DNA of 64,000 nucleotides from Atrina japonica (taxonomy: Eukaryota > Mollusca > Bivalvia > Pterioida > Pinnidae), in assembly GCA_030159075.1 (NCBI GenBank), contig BROG01000344.1, forward strand, positions 124,001 through 188,000, read 5' to 3'. The translations under genes were made by a program, and so were the position numbers. How positions within the stretch are numbered: the first letter of the stretch is position 1; each line of letters starts with the position of its first letter. A model generated the notes under the pieces. The model searched no databases. It saw only the letters and a program-made list of their open reading frames with translations, and was not told the DNA's origin. Positions 42,595 to 55,835 of the stretch are shown here, one piece after another.

Positions 42595-43740
42595 TTATTT
42601 ACATTTGTATATAAAAATTTCAGATACCAAGTATAAATCAATAGAATGTCCAGGACATAGATACAAATCCGGTAAAAATGGACAAACACGGACCTCTGGA
42701 AACCAAGAGGTGGGATCAGGTGCCATGGAGGAGTAAGCACCCCCTGTCGACCGGTCACACCCGCCGTGAGTCCACAGTCAAGTCCAATGAAACACGTTAG
42801 GAGTGTATCCTCGTCACAATTGGTACAGACGTCTCAACAACCGCCAACGAAAAGGCAACTCAACATTTAACTTAGTGAAACAGAGTAGTCGCAAACAAGA
42901 CTATTATACCGACCGTAAAATTTGCGGAACGTTGACATTAAACGCGGTTTTCGATATCCCTGTGTCAATAATTTGTCAGTGAGTAGTTTACCTCTGTATA
43001 TGAAATTTTCATATGTTGTACACGCCCTGGCATATCGGATCATTTGTGAAATATAAACTCCATATGCGGGTGACTGAGGGATATTACTACTTAAATGTGG
43101 AAAATTTACGATGGGAAAGCCGAAATCGTCGCGTTTGTCGTATAGCTTAGTTTCTAATTTCCCGTCTGTGTTTATATTAAGTACAATGTCTAAGTATGAA
43201 GCGTGTGTGCTTGATTCTGTTGTATCTTTAATTTCTAGTTCGCTGGGATAGATCGCATTGACATATGTATGAAAATTGTCATTATTAATTGACAAAACGT
43301 CGTCGATATATCTAAATGTCAAATTAAAGGACACCGCTAACTTTTTCTTCTTTTTATTCAGCAGTTTCTGAATGAAGTCTGCTTCGTATGAATAAAGGAA
43401 CAGGTCGGCCAATAAAGGAGCACAATTGGTTCCCATAGGAATGCCGACAGTTTGTTGAAAGACCACGTCTCCGAACATTACACATATATTGTCTATTAGA
43501 AATTCCAGCATGTTTTTTATATCAACTTCAGTATATTTATGTGTAGAATCAGAGTGGTGTTTGACGAAATAAGTATCCTGATAGCCAATCACTAGATATT
43601 TAAATTTTCTGGTACCACCTTTAGTGAAAAAACAGTTGTCTATGATGCTGAAAAGTCTTTCTTTTAATTTTTTATGTGGAATAGTGGTGTAAAGAGTAGA
43701 GATGCTGTCAATACACACGTATCACACATTTCTAGTTGCA
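42595..43740 (-). pseudogene. Penelope-like RT, 5'-truncated, open for 283 codons
   Basis: Best-preserved RT in the window; open from 43718 to a TAA at 42867-42869. Motifs: TLYTTIPH (9-16), GIPMGTNCAPLLADLFLYSY (92-111), catalytic FRYIDD (135-140), ESSTHASYLD, TDKLLTQGYRKPRL near the C-terminus. The N-terminal part of the RT is missing and no ATG starts it, so it is a truncated copy despite the intact YIDD. The non-coding tail continues to about 42,595. Confidence 0.88.
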
Positions 43741-45430
43741 GCATAATTATGATGTGATATCAACAGTTTCATTCAAGCTCAACTGTCTTTTTAATGATTT
43801 TTAGATTAAAACACACGTAATCAATGCTGAAACTAGATATTCTATTCCATCTATTGTATGTCATTGTAAGTGAATAACAAATAAATGCTTAATTAACGAA
43901 AATTGTAGCTCATTTGAAGAAATCTTCAGAAATAAAAAGTGGTGTGAATACAATGTCATACTCATGTTTCATGTACCGTGTACGATTAAAAAAGTCCATC
44001 ACCAGGTGCATGGCATTAGCAATCGAAATCACGGGTCTTTCGGATGAGACGTAAAACCGGGTTATCACGGCATTGACGCCAGTCCATAGCACAGGTAAAA
44101 ATCTCTGGCACTTTACCTAAAGCTGGTGTCACTTCCAATATACGTGAAACGTTCTTGATGTAAACAGTAATAAATATAAAGGAAAGAAGACAGTACAAAG
44201 TATTTGTCGTTTTTTAATGGAAAATTATATTCTTTGGACTCAATGTTATTGATCTGAAATCGCAGATACAAAAGTATTATTCCTCAGGAGTCAATTAACA
44301 GATCTTGATGAATATTGAACAAACACAGACCACTGATAATACACAGATAGGATCAGGTGTCATGGAGGAGTTGACTGATCACATCCGCCGTGAGTCCACA
44401 CTACGATCACTTTATTTCTTGTGTGTTTGTTAGTGGGTAGGTGGGTGAGTGGGTGGGTGGTCTCTTGTGTGTGTACAGTTACTATGAATACATATCGCAT
44501 GATTAAGAGATCAGCGTTTGCTTCTTTTCTGGGTAGTTTATGTTATAGTTTTTAATATATAGGCTTATAATGTATGTATTAATGTTTTGAATAAAATCAT
44601 TTGGAATCACATATTTATCAGTAAATTCATTTGATCTTGCATTACAACTAAACTGAAGGCATCATTAGCTCGTTACACGTTTTGAATTCCTTTTAAACAT
44701 TTTAAGCGATGCGAATTAAAAGTTTCGATTTCCACCTATTCTCTCGGGTAGATATAATATTTATACGACAACAAAAGCCTATAATAACAAAGTTCCATAA
44801 TTTGATTTTTATAATCTATTGGCAAGGCCAGGTGATGATTACCTATTAATATTGTAGAGCACTATCTGTAGTTATTTGTAACTTGAGGATATATACATAA
44901 TGGATGGCAGATCTATAGATATTCGTTTATTTTCAATTTACGAACGGCCTCACTGGGAATTGGAAATTTAAGAGTTATTTGATTAAGTGGTTTGTTAGAC
45001 AGCAGATCAGTCATGTGAATCAAACAATTTAGTACTTTCTTTTACTCGATATACATGTGTACGACATCCATAAACGCACAAATGCCCGAATTCTGAATAT
45101 TTACCAGATACTAGTCAAAAGATGACATGGGATCATTTTGTGTTCATTGTTATCATAATTTTGTCTGACATATTCTCTAAGAATATTTAACTATTATAAA
45201 TATCGAACAATGGATATCAATATTAAACGAAAAATATCGATATAACTTACTGAGATATTGGCATCAATTCTTTTGAATTGATCCTAATTCTTGTTTTTGA
45301 AATCGATGTATCTTTAAGGTAACAAATACACAATGTACTTTTTTTTATAATTTCTGCTTTATTTTACTTCAACAGAATTTATGTCAATCTCCCAGTGCGT
45401 TATATCGATATTTTTCGTTTAATATTGATA
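43741..45430. other. No gene; SINE-like fragment and tail piece
   Basis: 44,038-44,150 (cggatgagacgtaaaaccgg ... tagcacaggtaaaaat ... actttacctaaagc) recurs in part at 47,530-47,635. Its first block resembles the SINE family 1 body. Otherwise AT-rich. Confidence 0.45.
44290..44402 (-). mobile_element. Penelope-like tail fragment
   Basis: Inverted: acaaacacagaccactg, gataggatcaggtgtcatgg, aggagttgactgatcacatc and cgccgtgagtccaca. Confidence 0.65.
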
Positions 45431-45434
45431 TCCC

Positions 45435-45591
<157 letters not shown>

Positions 45592-45599
45592 GTTTAAAT

Positions 45600-46670
45600 A
45601 TTTAAATGAAGATATTAATTATTTAATATTTAGGTCTGTATTTTATTTACATAATCAAACCTCACACAAAACATATTTTTTTCAACTTTTTGGGCGAGAC
45701 AGGAAATCTCAGCCCACTGCATAAAGGTCTTAAATTCTAGACCGAGACTGTCCAAACAACACTTCAGCAAGATAAACTAAATTAGAGACAAAGTTCAGAG
45801 ACAAAAATGCTGACAAAACAAGATATATAAACATGAAATATTGATGTGTAAGAAATCTTGATTCAATATAAATTATGGTTTGTCAGATAAAAAATCATAT
45901 GTTTTATGTAGTTTGTGGGAGCATTAAGTGTATTTTCTTCTTTGTCTATCACGAATATTTTTTTTTTGTCTTTGACACGGCTGTTAACTACCAAAAGAAA
46001 TGTATTTAACGGGTTGGTTGAACATATTATGAATGAAATTACAGGGAGTGCAAGCAATAAAATATATCAACAGTATGTCCGGAATACATCTACTCTATAA
46101 AACTAAAATGTATGATTTAATTTTCTACAAACAAAACAAACTCATTGAATTGCAAAATGCATCGTCGAGATGTTTAGGCAAACTTGATGACATTTTCAGA
46201 CAATATTAGAAGTAGTTTAATCTGGTATCTGGTAAAGACATTTGAATTTGTTCAGGAGATGGATTTATGCCAGCAGATCTAATGTATACTACTTGTATGT
46301 GTTTGTATTTTGATTTTTTTTCCCTGCTGTTAACATTTATTCATTACTCAACCAATAAAATCTATAACATTTTACGAGACCTTCATTTGTATAAGATTTT
46401 AAAAGTAATGCATGTATATAATTGTAAGCTTTGTTAACATAACTCGCGGGTCAGAATGAATCGTGTTTCACATGGATTTTAACTTTTCCTTCCATCGCAC
46501 TTTCTTTCATTGAGCTGTGGTGTAAAATTTAAAATTGTGTTGTCTTAAAATGAAAGCAAAAGTAAAACACTGTTGTGGTTACTTGTTGGTAGCATTGGTC
46601 CGGACTTGTAATATTTTACAGTAGCTTCTTTGTGAAATGTCCGTTTAGTTTAAGGAGTATTAGTTGTTTT
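45600..46670. other. No gene recognised
   Basis: Short open frames only (up to 64 codons). No motif or repeat seen. Confidence 0.5.
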
Positions 46671-46679
46671 TTTTCTCTT

Positions 46680-47000
46680 AAATTTTGTTTTCCATTTTGA
46701 CGTTCTTAGATTCATTTATAATAACATATAAGAGATATATAGAGGCATAAAATGGATAAACACAGGCATAAAACATTCTTAAATTCCTATGTATTTTGTA
46801 AAAATTGCTTGAGAAACAAACCAAGGTTTGACGCTTTTGCAATTGCAATTGATTAACTCAACCTTACTGTTTGTATATGAATACCAGGCTGGATTTGACC
46901 TTATTTTCACAAAATTTGTAGGAATATAAGATTTTATGCCTGTGCATACCTCTTATTTGTTATTGTACAAAAATAACCGAAGGATTGAAAAAATCCATTT
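46680..47000. mobile_element. TTAA-MITE relative, ends decayed
   Basis: Shares cctatgtattttgtaaaaat, tgcttgagaaac, gattaactcaacctt, gaccttattttcac, ttatgcctgtgcatacctct and tatttgttattgtaca with the 7.85-kb copy. Confidence 0.6.
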
Positions 47001-47959
47001 AAAAAAACCTTTAATATATGCAAGATAAGATGTTTATAATTCAAATTTCGGTAAAAACCAAACATTTCCTTTTCCATTCAATAAATGGTAAACTTTATAT
47101 ATTATAATTTATCAATACTTATTTCATAATAAAATACATATAAGAAATGTTATGATATTAAAACCAAGCATACACTGATCCAGTGTAGAATACGACAGTA
47201 TAAACCGATTCAGGATTTCAGTCTTGAAGTTGAAAGCAGAAAGGGTATATTTCTTGCCTTGGCTAATCAGCAACCGCAGATATAATTACAAGATTAATAC
47301 TAGTTGTGGTTTAATATGTGTATGTTTTAATTTTCATGTTTTTTATTTAGTTTTTGCTTCAAATGTTTATCTAGTTTGGTAAATACTTCATCCCTTTTGT
47401 CTACATATCATCAACACATATTTGTAGGTAACTAACTTGCTGACATCTCGATCCTGATAGAAAAATCACATGCTTGGATATTTCCCTATGTTGAATTCAA
47501 ACCTGTAGGTGCTCGGCATGAAGCAAAAGTCCCGGGTCCCATGTCACGGCAGGCGTGGTATGTGACATCATTACTGCACTGACGTCATAGCACAGGTAAA
47601 AATTGCTGGTACTTTATCTAAAGCAAGTGAAATTTATTGGCTGTATGTAACACAACAATAAAACAAACATACGGGCATTTTTGTATTGGGTTTTGAAGAG
47701 TATATTTAGACTATGGCAATCTCATTTCGACTCCAATCTGTCTAATTTGGTAAATCAGCTTTATCAATACAACGATAAAAACAGTACTTTTAGTTATAAT
47801 TATTTTAGGATAATGAAAAATTCGAAATCTTTAATTTGAGGTAACCTTTTTTTAATTTTGCAATTATTGTATAAGATTTGAAAACACTGTTCTGTTCGTA
47901 CAGACGTACCACGTTGATGAACTCTTATCTAATTACTGAATTCATTAGCCCAATCCGGG

Positions 47960-48529
47960 ATTATTTGCCATATCAATAATAACAGTAAGTACTACTAATA
48001 TATGAAAATGGAAATCAATACACCTTAAACATGAATCTATCATTTATATTCAGTTCTTTCTATTGTTTAGATAATTTTTAACAATTTTCAATATCTTTTG
48101 TAATACAGAAGCCATATTATTATCTGCTCGTCGAAATGTTTTTTGTTTTCATTTATGACGGTGATAACGCTGATGAATATTTAAGGTTTATGTGAATTGT
48201 GAGTTTGAAGGGCAATCAATAAACAATAATCATATATATGTATATAGATATATTATGCTGTCAATTACAAAGCTTTCCAGCTGATTTGTAGATTTCATTT
48301 GTCCGTATACGTGTCTCCTACGACGACTTGTTCACTTTACGGAGTATTCATAATGTGATGATTAAACAATTGGAATGGACGACAAGAATATCAAAATAAA
48401 AAAGGTAGGTGATATTTATTATTGCTTTGTGTTAAGGTAATAATAATAATAATATATAATCTATAATAATAAATAATATTTAATAATAATGAAATTCACA
48501 CATATGTTCTTTAGTACAAATATAATAAC

Positions 48530-48566
<37 letters not shown>

Positions 48567-49100
48567 TATTGGTTTAATATTTAGTTTTAAAAAGTTAGAA
48601 ATGATATTTTTAGTAAACATAAACATTTTTGGTAACAAAATATTTTGACAAATATAAATATGGATAATTGCATCACAATATTCATATCATATCCCTTATC
48701 AACCGAATATATCAATATTAGTCCGAGTGTCCGGATGACATCCGAGGGCTGATATAAGCTTGAGGGTTGACATTTAGGGTTATGTTATAAACATTTTTGA
48801 TCATCATACTCTTCCAGTACAGCACAAAAAGTTAGTATTCTAATTCCAATATTTTGATTAACTGACTACTATTTTTGTAACAAATGCTCGCAAGTTCGTA
48901 AGTGCTTTTTACATTTTTCAACTTATTTCATCAGCAATCTTTGTGTCACCATTTTATATTTTCAACAACCATTTTATTTTATTAGTCCAATAAAATTGTG
49001 GTTTATATAAAATCAGATAGAGAAACTTCAGAACTTTGTTACAAGACGACATTTAGAGTGTATTGTTTTAAACAAGTGATGCAAGGAAAGCCTCGTTCTC
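47960..49100. repeat. 1.14-kb tandem duplication, copy 1
   Basis: attatttgccatatcaataa at 47,960 to gcaaggaaagcctcgttct at 49,100; repeated from 49,103. Contains (AAT)n at 48,437 and 48,530. No coding signal seen. Confidence 0.88.
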
Positions 49101-49102
49101 GT

Positions 49103-49627
49103 ATTATTTGCCATATCAATAATAACAGTAAGTATTACTAATATATGAAAATGGAAATCAATACACCTTAAACATGAATCTATCATTTATATGCAGTTCT
49201 TTCTATTGTTTAGATAAAAAGAATAATTTAATAATAATTTTCAATATCTTTTGTAATACAGAAGCCTAATAATAATAATTATAATATCTGCTCGTCGAAA
49301 TGTTTTTTGTTTTCATTTATGACGGTGATAACGCTGATGAATATTTAATCCCTTATCAACCGAATATGTGAATTGTGAGTTTGAAGGGCAATCAATAAAC
49401 AATAATCTAATTCCAATATATGATTATATAGATATATTATGCTGTCAAGTTTACAAAGCTTTCCAGTCACCTGATTTGTAGATTTCATTTGTCCGTATAC
49501 GTGTTCTCCTACGACGACTTGTTCACTTTACGGAGTATTCATAATGTGATGATTAAACAATTGGAATGGACGACAAGAATATCAAAATAAAAAAAGGTAG
49601 GTGATATTTATTATTGCTTTGTGTTAA

Positions 49628-49667
<40 letters not shown>

Positions 49668-50287
49668 TATAATAGATATAATTAATAATTTGTAGATTTC
49701 ATTTGTCCGTAATAATAATAATAATAATGTGATATTAATAATAATAATAAAAAAGGTAATAATGATATTGGTTTAATATTTAGTTTAAAAATAATTAGAA
49801 ATGATATAATTTTAATAATAACATAAACATTTTTGAAATGATATTTTTAGTAAAAAAATTTTTGACAAATATAAATATGGATAATTGCATCACAATATTC
49901 ATATCATATCCCTTATCAACCGAATATATCAATATTAGTCCGAGGGTCCGGATGACCCGAGGGCTGATATAAGCTTGAGGGTTGACATAGGGTTATGTTA
50001 TAAACATTTGATCATATACTCCAGACAGCACAAAAATAGTATTCTAATTCCAATATTTTGATTAACTGACTACTATTTTTGTAACAAATGCTCGCAAGTT
50101 CGTAAGTGCTTTTAATTTTTATTTCATCAGCAATCTTTGTGTCACCATTTTATATGTTTCAACAACCATTTTATTTTATTAGTCCAATAAAATTGTGGTT
50201 ATATTAAGAGAAACTTCAGAACTTTGTTACAAGACGACATTTAGAGTGTATTGTTTTAAACAAGTGATGTAAGGAAAGCCTCGTTCT
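49103..50287. repeat. 1.18-kb tandem duplication, copy 2 (mosaic)
   Basis: Collinear with copy 1 but sprinkled with extra AAT runs, 2-4 base deletions and short displaced snippets: cccttatcaaccgaatat at 49,351, ctaattccaatat at 49,408, tgtagatttcatttgtccgt at 49,691. Confidence 0.88.
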
Positions 50288-50925
50288 AATGCGGGTGTAT
50301 AGATGATTGTTATCAAACCCTGATTTCTCCAACTGATTTGTCTGGCAACTTTCAATGGTATCACAGAATGCGAAATCCCCATATCAAGTACGGAGTACAT
50401 GAAAATTGAATTTATGAAAATTCTTTGTAAAAGTATCTTTGAGCGTTTAAGTTCAGTACAGATGAGGTTAATATGTTAATTATTGGCATGACGAAAACTG
50501 AGACACATTTATAGGTAATTTTGAGCTTAAATAACTTCTGGAATTGGTATGTCCTTTACACGATATTTTCTCGTCTGTCAAATTTTCACATCTCGAATTT
50601 TTATTCAGTGACAATTACTTGCTGCATGTTAGAATATCTCTGAATAATCTCAAAATAATTGTATTATGAAGTTGCAACCCGCCCTGTTTCATATTAACAC
50701 ATGGTAACTTCTATTAAGAAGCCATACCCTTTTGCGTTGTCCATACTTTATACTTTATAACCTACAATTCGAAACATTTTTTTCTTCTATGAACGAAGAT
50801 AGCAAAGATTTAACAAGGACAAATATTACCAGATAGAAAGAATAGATAGTGTCAGTTCCGATACCATTGCTTTATATATAAGTCTAAAATCAAAGCGGTA
50901 AAACCGTTATATTTAAACTTTGCTT
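50288..50925. other. No gene recognised
   Basis: Unique-looking AT-rich DNA between the mosaic duplication and the minisatellite. Confidence 0.5.
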
Positions 50926-50929
50926 GTAC

Positions 50930-51383
50930 ATAGGTTAGTGCGATCCCATGAAAACCTCTTTGCTTCATACTATAAGTTCACACAGTTCCATGTAAACTTT
51001 ACTTCATTACATAAGTTCATACGGTTCCATGAAAACTTCCTTCCTTCATTATACAAGTCCATACGTTTCCATTTAAACTTTGCTTCGTTATACATGTTCA
51101 TACAGTTCCATGTAAACGTTTTTGTTTCATTATACAAGTTCCTTTCGTTCCATCTAAATGTCTTTGCTTCATTATAAAAATTCATATGGTTCCATGTAAA
51201 CTTTGCTTTGTTTACAAGTTCATACGGTTCCATGTAAAATTGCTTTGTTTTACAAGTTCATACGGTTCAATGTAAACTTTGCTTTGTTATATAAGTTTAT
51301 ATGGTTCCATGTAACCTCCTCTGCTTTATTATACAGGTTCATGCGGTTCAATCTTAACTTCTTTGCTTCATTATTTAAGTTCA
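50930..51383. repeat. 38-39 bp minisatellite, left part
   Basis: About 12 units like ttcatacggttccatgtaaa + ctttgcttcattatacaag. Interrupted at 51,389 by the Penelope-like insertion. Confidence 0.9.
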
Positions 51384-51388
51384 TACTT

Positions 51389-54194
51389 AAAAATCCCAGA
51401 TACCAGGGTATAAATATATAGGATGTCAAGGATACAAATACAAATCTAGTAAAAAATGGACAACCATCTGGAAATTAAGATGTGGGATCAAGTGCTATGG
51501 AACATCAAGCATCAAATGTCGATCGGTCACACCCGCCGTGAGTCCAAAGTCAAATCAAAATGAAAAACTTGAGGAACGCATCCTCGTCACAATTGGTACA
51601 GACGTCTCAACAACCGCCATTAACAGGCAACTCAACATTTCACTTAGCGAAAAAAGTAATCGCAAACAAGACTATTATACTGATAATAAAATTTGCGGAA
51701 CGTTGACATCAAACGCGGTTTTCGATATCCCTGTGTTAATAATTTTTCAGTGAGTAGTTTATCGTATAGTATATGAAATGTTTATATGTTGAACACGCTC
51801 TGGCGTATAGGATCATTTGTGAAATATAAACTCAATATGCGGGTGACTGTGGGATACTACTACTTAAATGTGGAAAATCTACGATGGAAAAGCCGAAATC
51901 GTCGCGTTTGTCGTATAGCTTAGTTGCCAATTTCCCGTCTGTGTGTCTAAGTATGAAGCGTGTGTGCTTGATTCTGTTGTATCTTTAATTTCCAGTTCTC
52001 TGGGATATATCGCATTGACATTATTAATTGACAAAACGTCTTTGATATATCTAAATGTCAAATTAACGGACACCGCTAGCTTTTTTCTTCTTTTGATTCA
52101 GCAGTTTCTGAATGAAGTCTGCTTCGTTTGAATAAAGGAACAGGTCGGCCAATGCCGACAGCTTGTTGAAAGACCACGTCTACGAAAATTACAAATATAT
52201 TGTCTATTAGAAATTACAGCATGTTTTTATATCAAATTCAGTGTATTTATGTTTAGAATCAGAGTGGTGTTGGACAAAATAAGTATCATGATAACCAATC
52301 ACTAGATATTCAAATTTTCGGGTACCACCTTTAGTGAAAAAACAGTTGTCTATGATGTTAAAAAGTCGTTCTTTTAATTTTTTTATGTGGAATAGTTGTG
52401 TAGAGAGTAGTGAAGTCGTATGTTTGATACTGTGAATTTGAGAAAAATTGTGTTCCTTCAAATTTTCTAAAAGTTGTTTAGAATTATCTGATTTACACCG
52501 CTTCTGGAATAAGCAACTGTATAGTATTGCTATAAGTTTCTCCTTAACGGCTGTCAATATCTTGATAAGGAGTAAAGATAAAGGTTTGGTAGAACATTTG
52601 CTGGATCCTGCTATTAACTCTTCTTGTATTGAGTTTTATGAAGTTCAGGCATCTAATATAAATATGGTAGTTCAAAATCAGATGCAGGTACATCAAAGGA
52701 GCATAATACGGACACTTGATTTTAATGGAGATGTCCTTTGAAAGTGAGCTATGTGTGTATGTCAGATTACCAGAATTCGTATTAAACGCTAGTTCTTCTA
52801 ATAAACAATTATAGTAATGTGTCTTGCAAATAAAAACTATATTATTTTAGGCTTTGTCTGCTGGGACCAGTACATATTGGTCATGTAATCTATCCAGTTC
52901 AGTTTCTACTTCCGGATCACTAAATACAGAGAGATAACGTGTTTTTATAGTTCCTTTAAGTTTTCGAATACGAGATCTTATCAACAATCGTACATCTTTT
53001 AGCCATTCAGACAAAGTGTCTGGTTCCACGTCTTTTGGGCCATCGTCTGGCATAATCTTCGACAGAATTCCTAATTAAACTGAAATTCTGACGCCAATTA
53101 AAGGGCTTCGCTGTATTTAGGACTTCTTAAAATAAGATTTTTTTAGGTTTTCATTTTCAACAAAAGGTAAACATTTTCAGGAAACGTCGCCGGTAATGAA
53201 ATGCCCGGTAGGATTATATTTGAAAGGAGATGATGCACATGAACATGCGACGATGTTGTGTAGAAGATGTTTTATGCACTGCAAAACCCGTTTGTAACTG
53301 AATAGCATGGATGCGATGCTAGGTGTATAGCTATATGAAATGCAAGGCGCTGTCTTCAATTTAAAATATGGCGGAACAAAGGACTGATTTTTTGTGATTT
53401 AGAACATTTAAAGTTACCGAAAAGACGTTTCTGTTCAGAACAGTCATCGTTTGTAACGCGTGTAGGCTTGAACAGTCTCTGGTAAACAATGTCCATTATA
53501 ATGGAGTTCAGTGTGTATTCTGGGATTGAAGATTCCGTTTAGGGATTCATTCTTGCTTTCTGAAAAAGATCATCAAGAAATGTAAAAGGAACAGAATAAA
53601 GTTGCCGTGAATGTGATGAAGGCCCAATTTTTTGTTAACGTAAGGTAAAAGAGATCAGAAAAAAGTGACACCATGTATGTTGGGTCTGTTGTATGAACGA
53701 TGTCCGTGCATTCGCTTACGTCTTACGTTAGATTTAAAAAGTTCCATCACATTAACACCACTACACAGTGGGCTTGATAGATTGGCCAACTTTGAATATT
53801 ATCGTTACATCCATAGGGTATACAGTGTCAATCTGTTTAATCCAAAATTCTTCACGTTGTCTACGGAAGGGGGTACTCAAGGTGGGATTGTTGGTCCAAT
53901 GGTATATTTTTATATTAAATGTCAAATTAAAGGACACCGAATAAAGTCTGCTTCGTATAAACAAGGAACAGGTCAGCAAATAAAGGGGCACAATAGGTTC
54001 CGATAGGAATGCCGACAGTTTATTGAAAGATCACGTCTCCAAACATTACAAATATATTGTCTATAAGAAATTCCAGCATTTTTTATATCAATTTCAATGT
54101 ATTTATGTGTAGAATAAGAGTAATGTTGGACAAGATAAGTATGACAACCAATCACTAGATATCTAAATTTTCGGTTACCACCTTTAGTGAAAAA
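51389..54194 (-). mobile_element. Composite Penelope-like insertion in a minisatellite
   Basis: Read in minus orientation: an RT fragment FFTKGGNRKFRYLV (54,195-53,935), a GIY-YIG end TLSTPFRRQREEFWIKQIDT (about 53,930-53,650), an N-terminal RT part (53,053-52,847; DTLSEWLKDVRLLIRSR to LVPADKA), RT core fragments (52,560-51,780: MWILKNSKQLLENL-like, FFTKGGTRKF, LTFRYI), and the tail (51,600-51,389). Many frameshifts and stops. Both sides are the same 38-39 bp minisatellite, and TACTT occurs at both junctions (51384-51388, 54195-54199), a plausible target duplication. Confidence 0.75.
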
Positions 54195-54199
54195 TACTT

Positions 54200-54985
54200 T
54201 CCACATATACTTTACTTCATTGTATACGTTCATGTGGTTCCATGTAAAATGTACTTTGTTATACACGTTCATACGGTTCCATCTAAACTTTGCTTTGTCA
54301 TTTAAGTTTATACGGTTTCATGTAATTTCTTTGCTTTATATATATAATTTCATATAGTTCCATGTAAACCTTGCCTTGTTACATAAGTTCATACGGTTCC
54401 ATGTAAACAACTTTGCCGCATTATGGAAGTTCATACGGTTCTATGTAAACTTTGTTTCATTATATACGTGTATATTGTTCCATGTAAACTTTTCTTCGTT
54501 ATATAAGTTCATACTGTTCCATGTAAATTCCTCTGCTTAATGATATAATTTTTTACGAATCCATATAAACCTTGCTTCGTTATATAAGTTCATACGATTC
54601 CATGTTAACTTTGCCTCGTTGTACAAGTTGATATGGTTGAATTTTAATAGTGTTGTACGACACACTCAACAATTTTTCAGTTATTTGATGGCGTCCAGTT
54701 TTTAATGTTGGGGGTGAGAACCCGGTTACAATGTACCCGGGAAGAGACAACGGCTTTCCGCAAGTAAACTGGCAAATGTTCTCACCAAAATCAGCTGTGC
54801 TCGAACTTGCGCTGACCAGAAGTGAAAGACGTTATGGTTCAAAGCGCGATGTTCTGACCACTTATCCAATCAGGCTCTAAGGTTCCATATAAACTGTCCT
54901 TAATTATATAAGTTCATACGGTTTGATGTAAACTTTGCTGCGTCACATACGTTCATACGGTTCCATGTAAACTTCTTTTCTTCCT
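54200..54985. repeat. 38-39 bp minisatellite, right part
   Basis: Same unit and orientation as 50,930-51,383, about 14 units, itself split by a family 2 SINE at 54,645-54,882. Confidence 0.9.
54645..54882 (-). mobile_element. tRNA-derived SINE, family 2
   Basis: The minus strand starts TTAGAGCCTGATTGGATAAG (box A-like) and GCGCAAGTTCGAGCACAGC (box B-like), then the body (ggtacattgtaaccgggt, caaataactgaaaaattgtt). Inserted in the 38-39 bp minisatellite. Confidence 0.65.
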
Positions 54986-55835
54986 TAGTTCATAGCAAAG
55001 TCGACATTTGTGACATGTTACCTATACTTGTTGATTTTTCTGTATTAGTACACATTTATTGGAGTCATGTAAAACGACAAACAAAAGAAACAGCAAGAAA
55101 ACAGCAACTTATTGTGGTCAGGATATCGGTTCAAATCAGACTGTTTGATTGGCAAATAGCCCGAGATTTACGATCTGCAGTTTCTTTGTATTCTAATAGT
55201 CCTTGTTAACATAATACAGTTGTTGAAATTATCAGAATATAATGATTTTTATCAAGGTTTTTGTTTTTCTTAATTTTCAAAACACAGATTCACACTGATT
55301 TTATTACTCTGAAGGAGCTACGTAAAGCTATGGGAAGGTACATGGTCTACATTAATAGATTTATTAATGATGTTTTAAGTGTATGATAAATAGTACGTTT
55401 CAGTCAAATATACAAGTTTTTATAAAATACCGATTTATTTGAGAAAGAATGCAGAAATGCTATATTTATTTGTTATGAACTTCCGATAACAATGGATAGA
55501 TGATATTGTGGCTGCAGGTTCAGATATGTCATTAAGTGTGCCTACACATATAGAATCTGTGGATCAATATGTAGATGAGCATTTTCAGTAAATAAACGAA
55601 TTGGTTACCGATTAGAAAACGAGTTTGTAAATTGGCATTTAAAACTGTTTTGCATAGTCATTCCAGACAGACATTTAACAGGACAGAACTCCCCCAAATA
55701 GAAAACAAAATAAAGCCAACCGTTTTGCGTTTGTATCTCGAAACACTTGTTGCAATTTAAGTAAATAAAAACTGATTTTTTTCATGATGTGACATTCTTC
55801 ATTTTAATAAATCTCTATAAACACCGATTCATTGG

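Noticed and set aside
48165..48185. Further hammerhead-like CTGATGA sites (also at 4,613, 21,719, 62,153)
   Set aside because: No GAAA at the right distance and no pairing arms.
50920..51421. Repetitive ORFs reading KFIRFHVNFASLY on the plus strand
   Set aside because: They follow the 38-39 bp minisatellite (39-bp units keep frame) and break wherever a unit is 38 bp.
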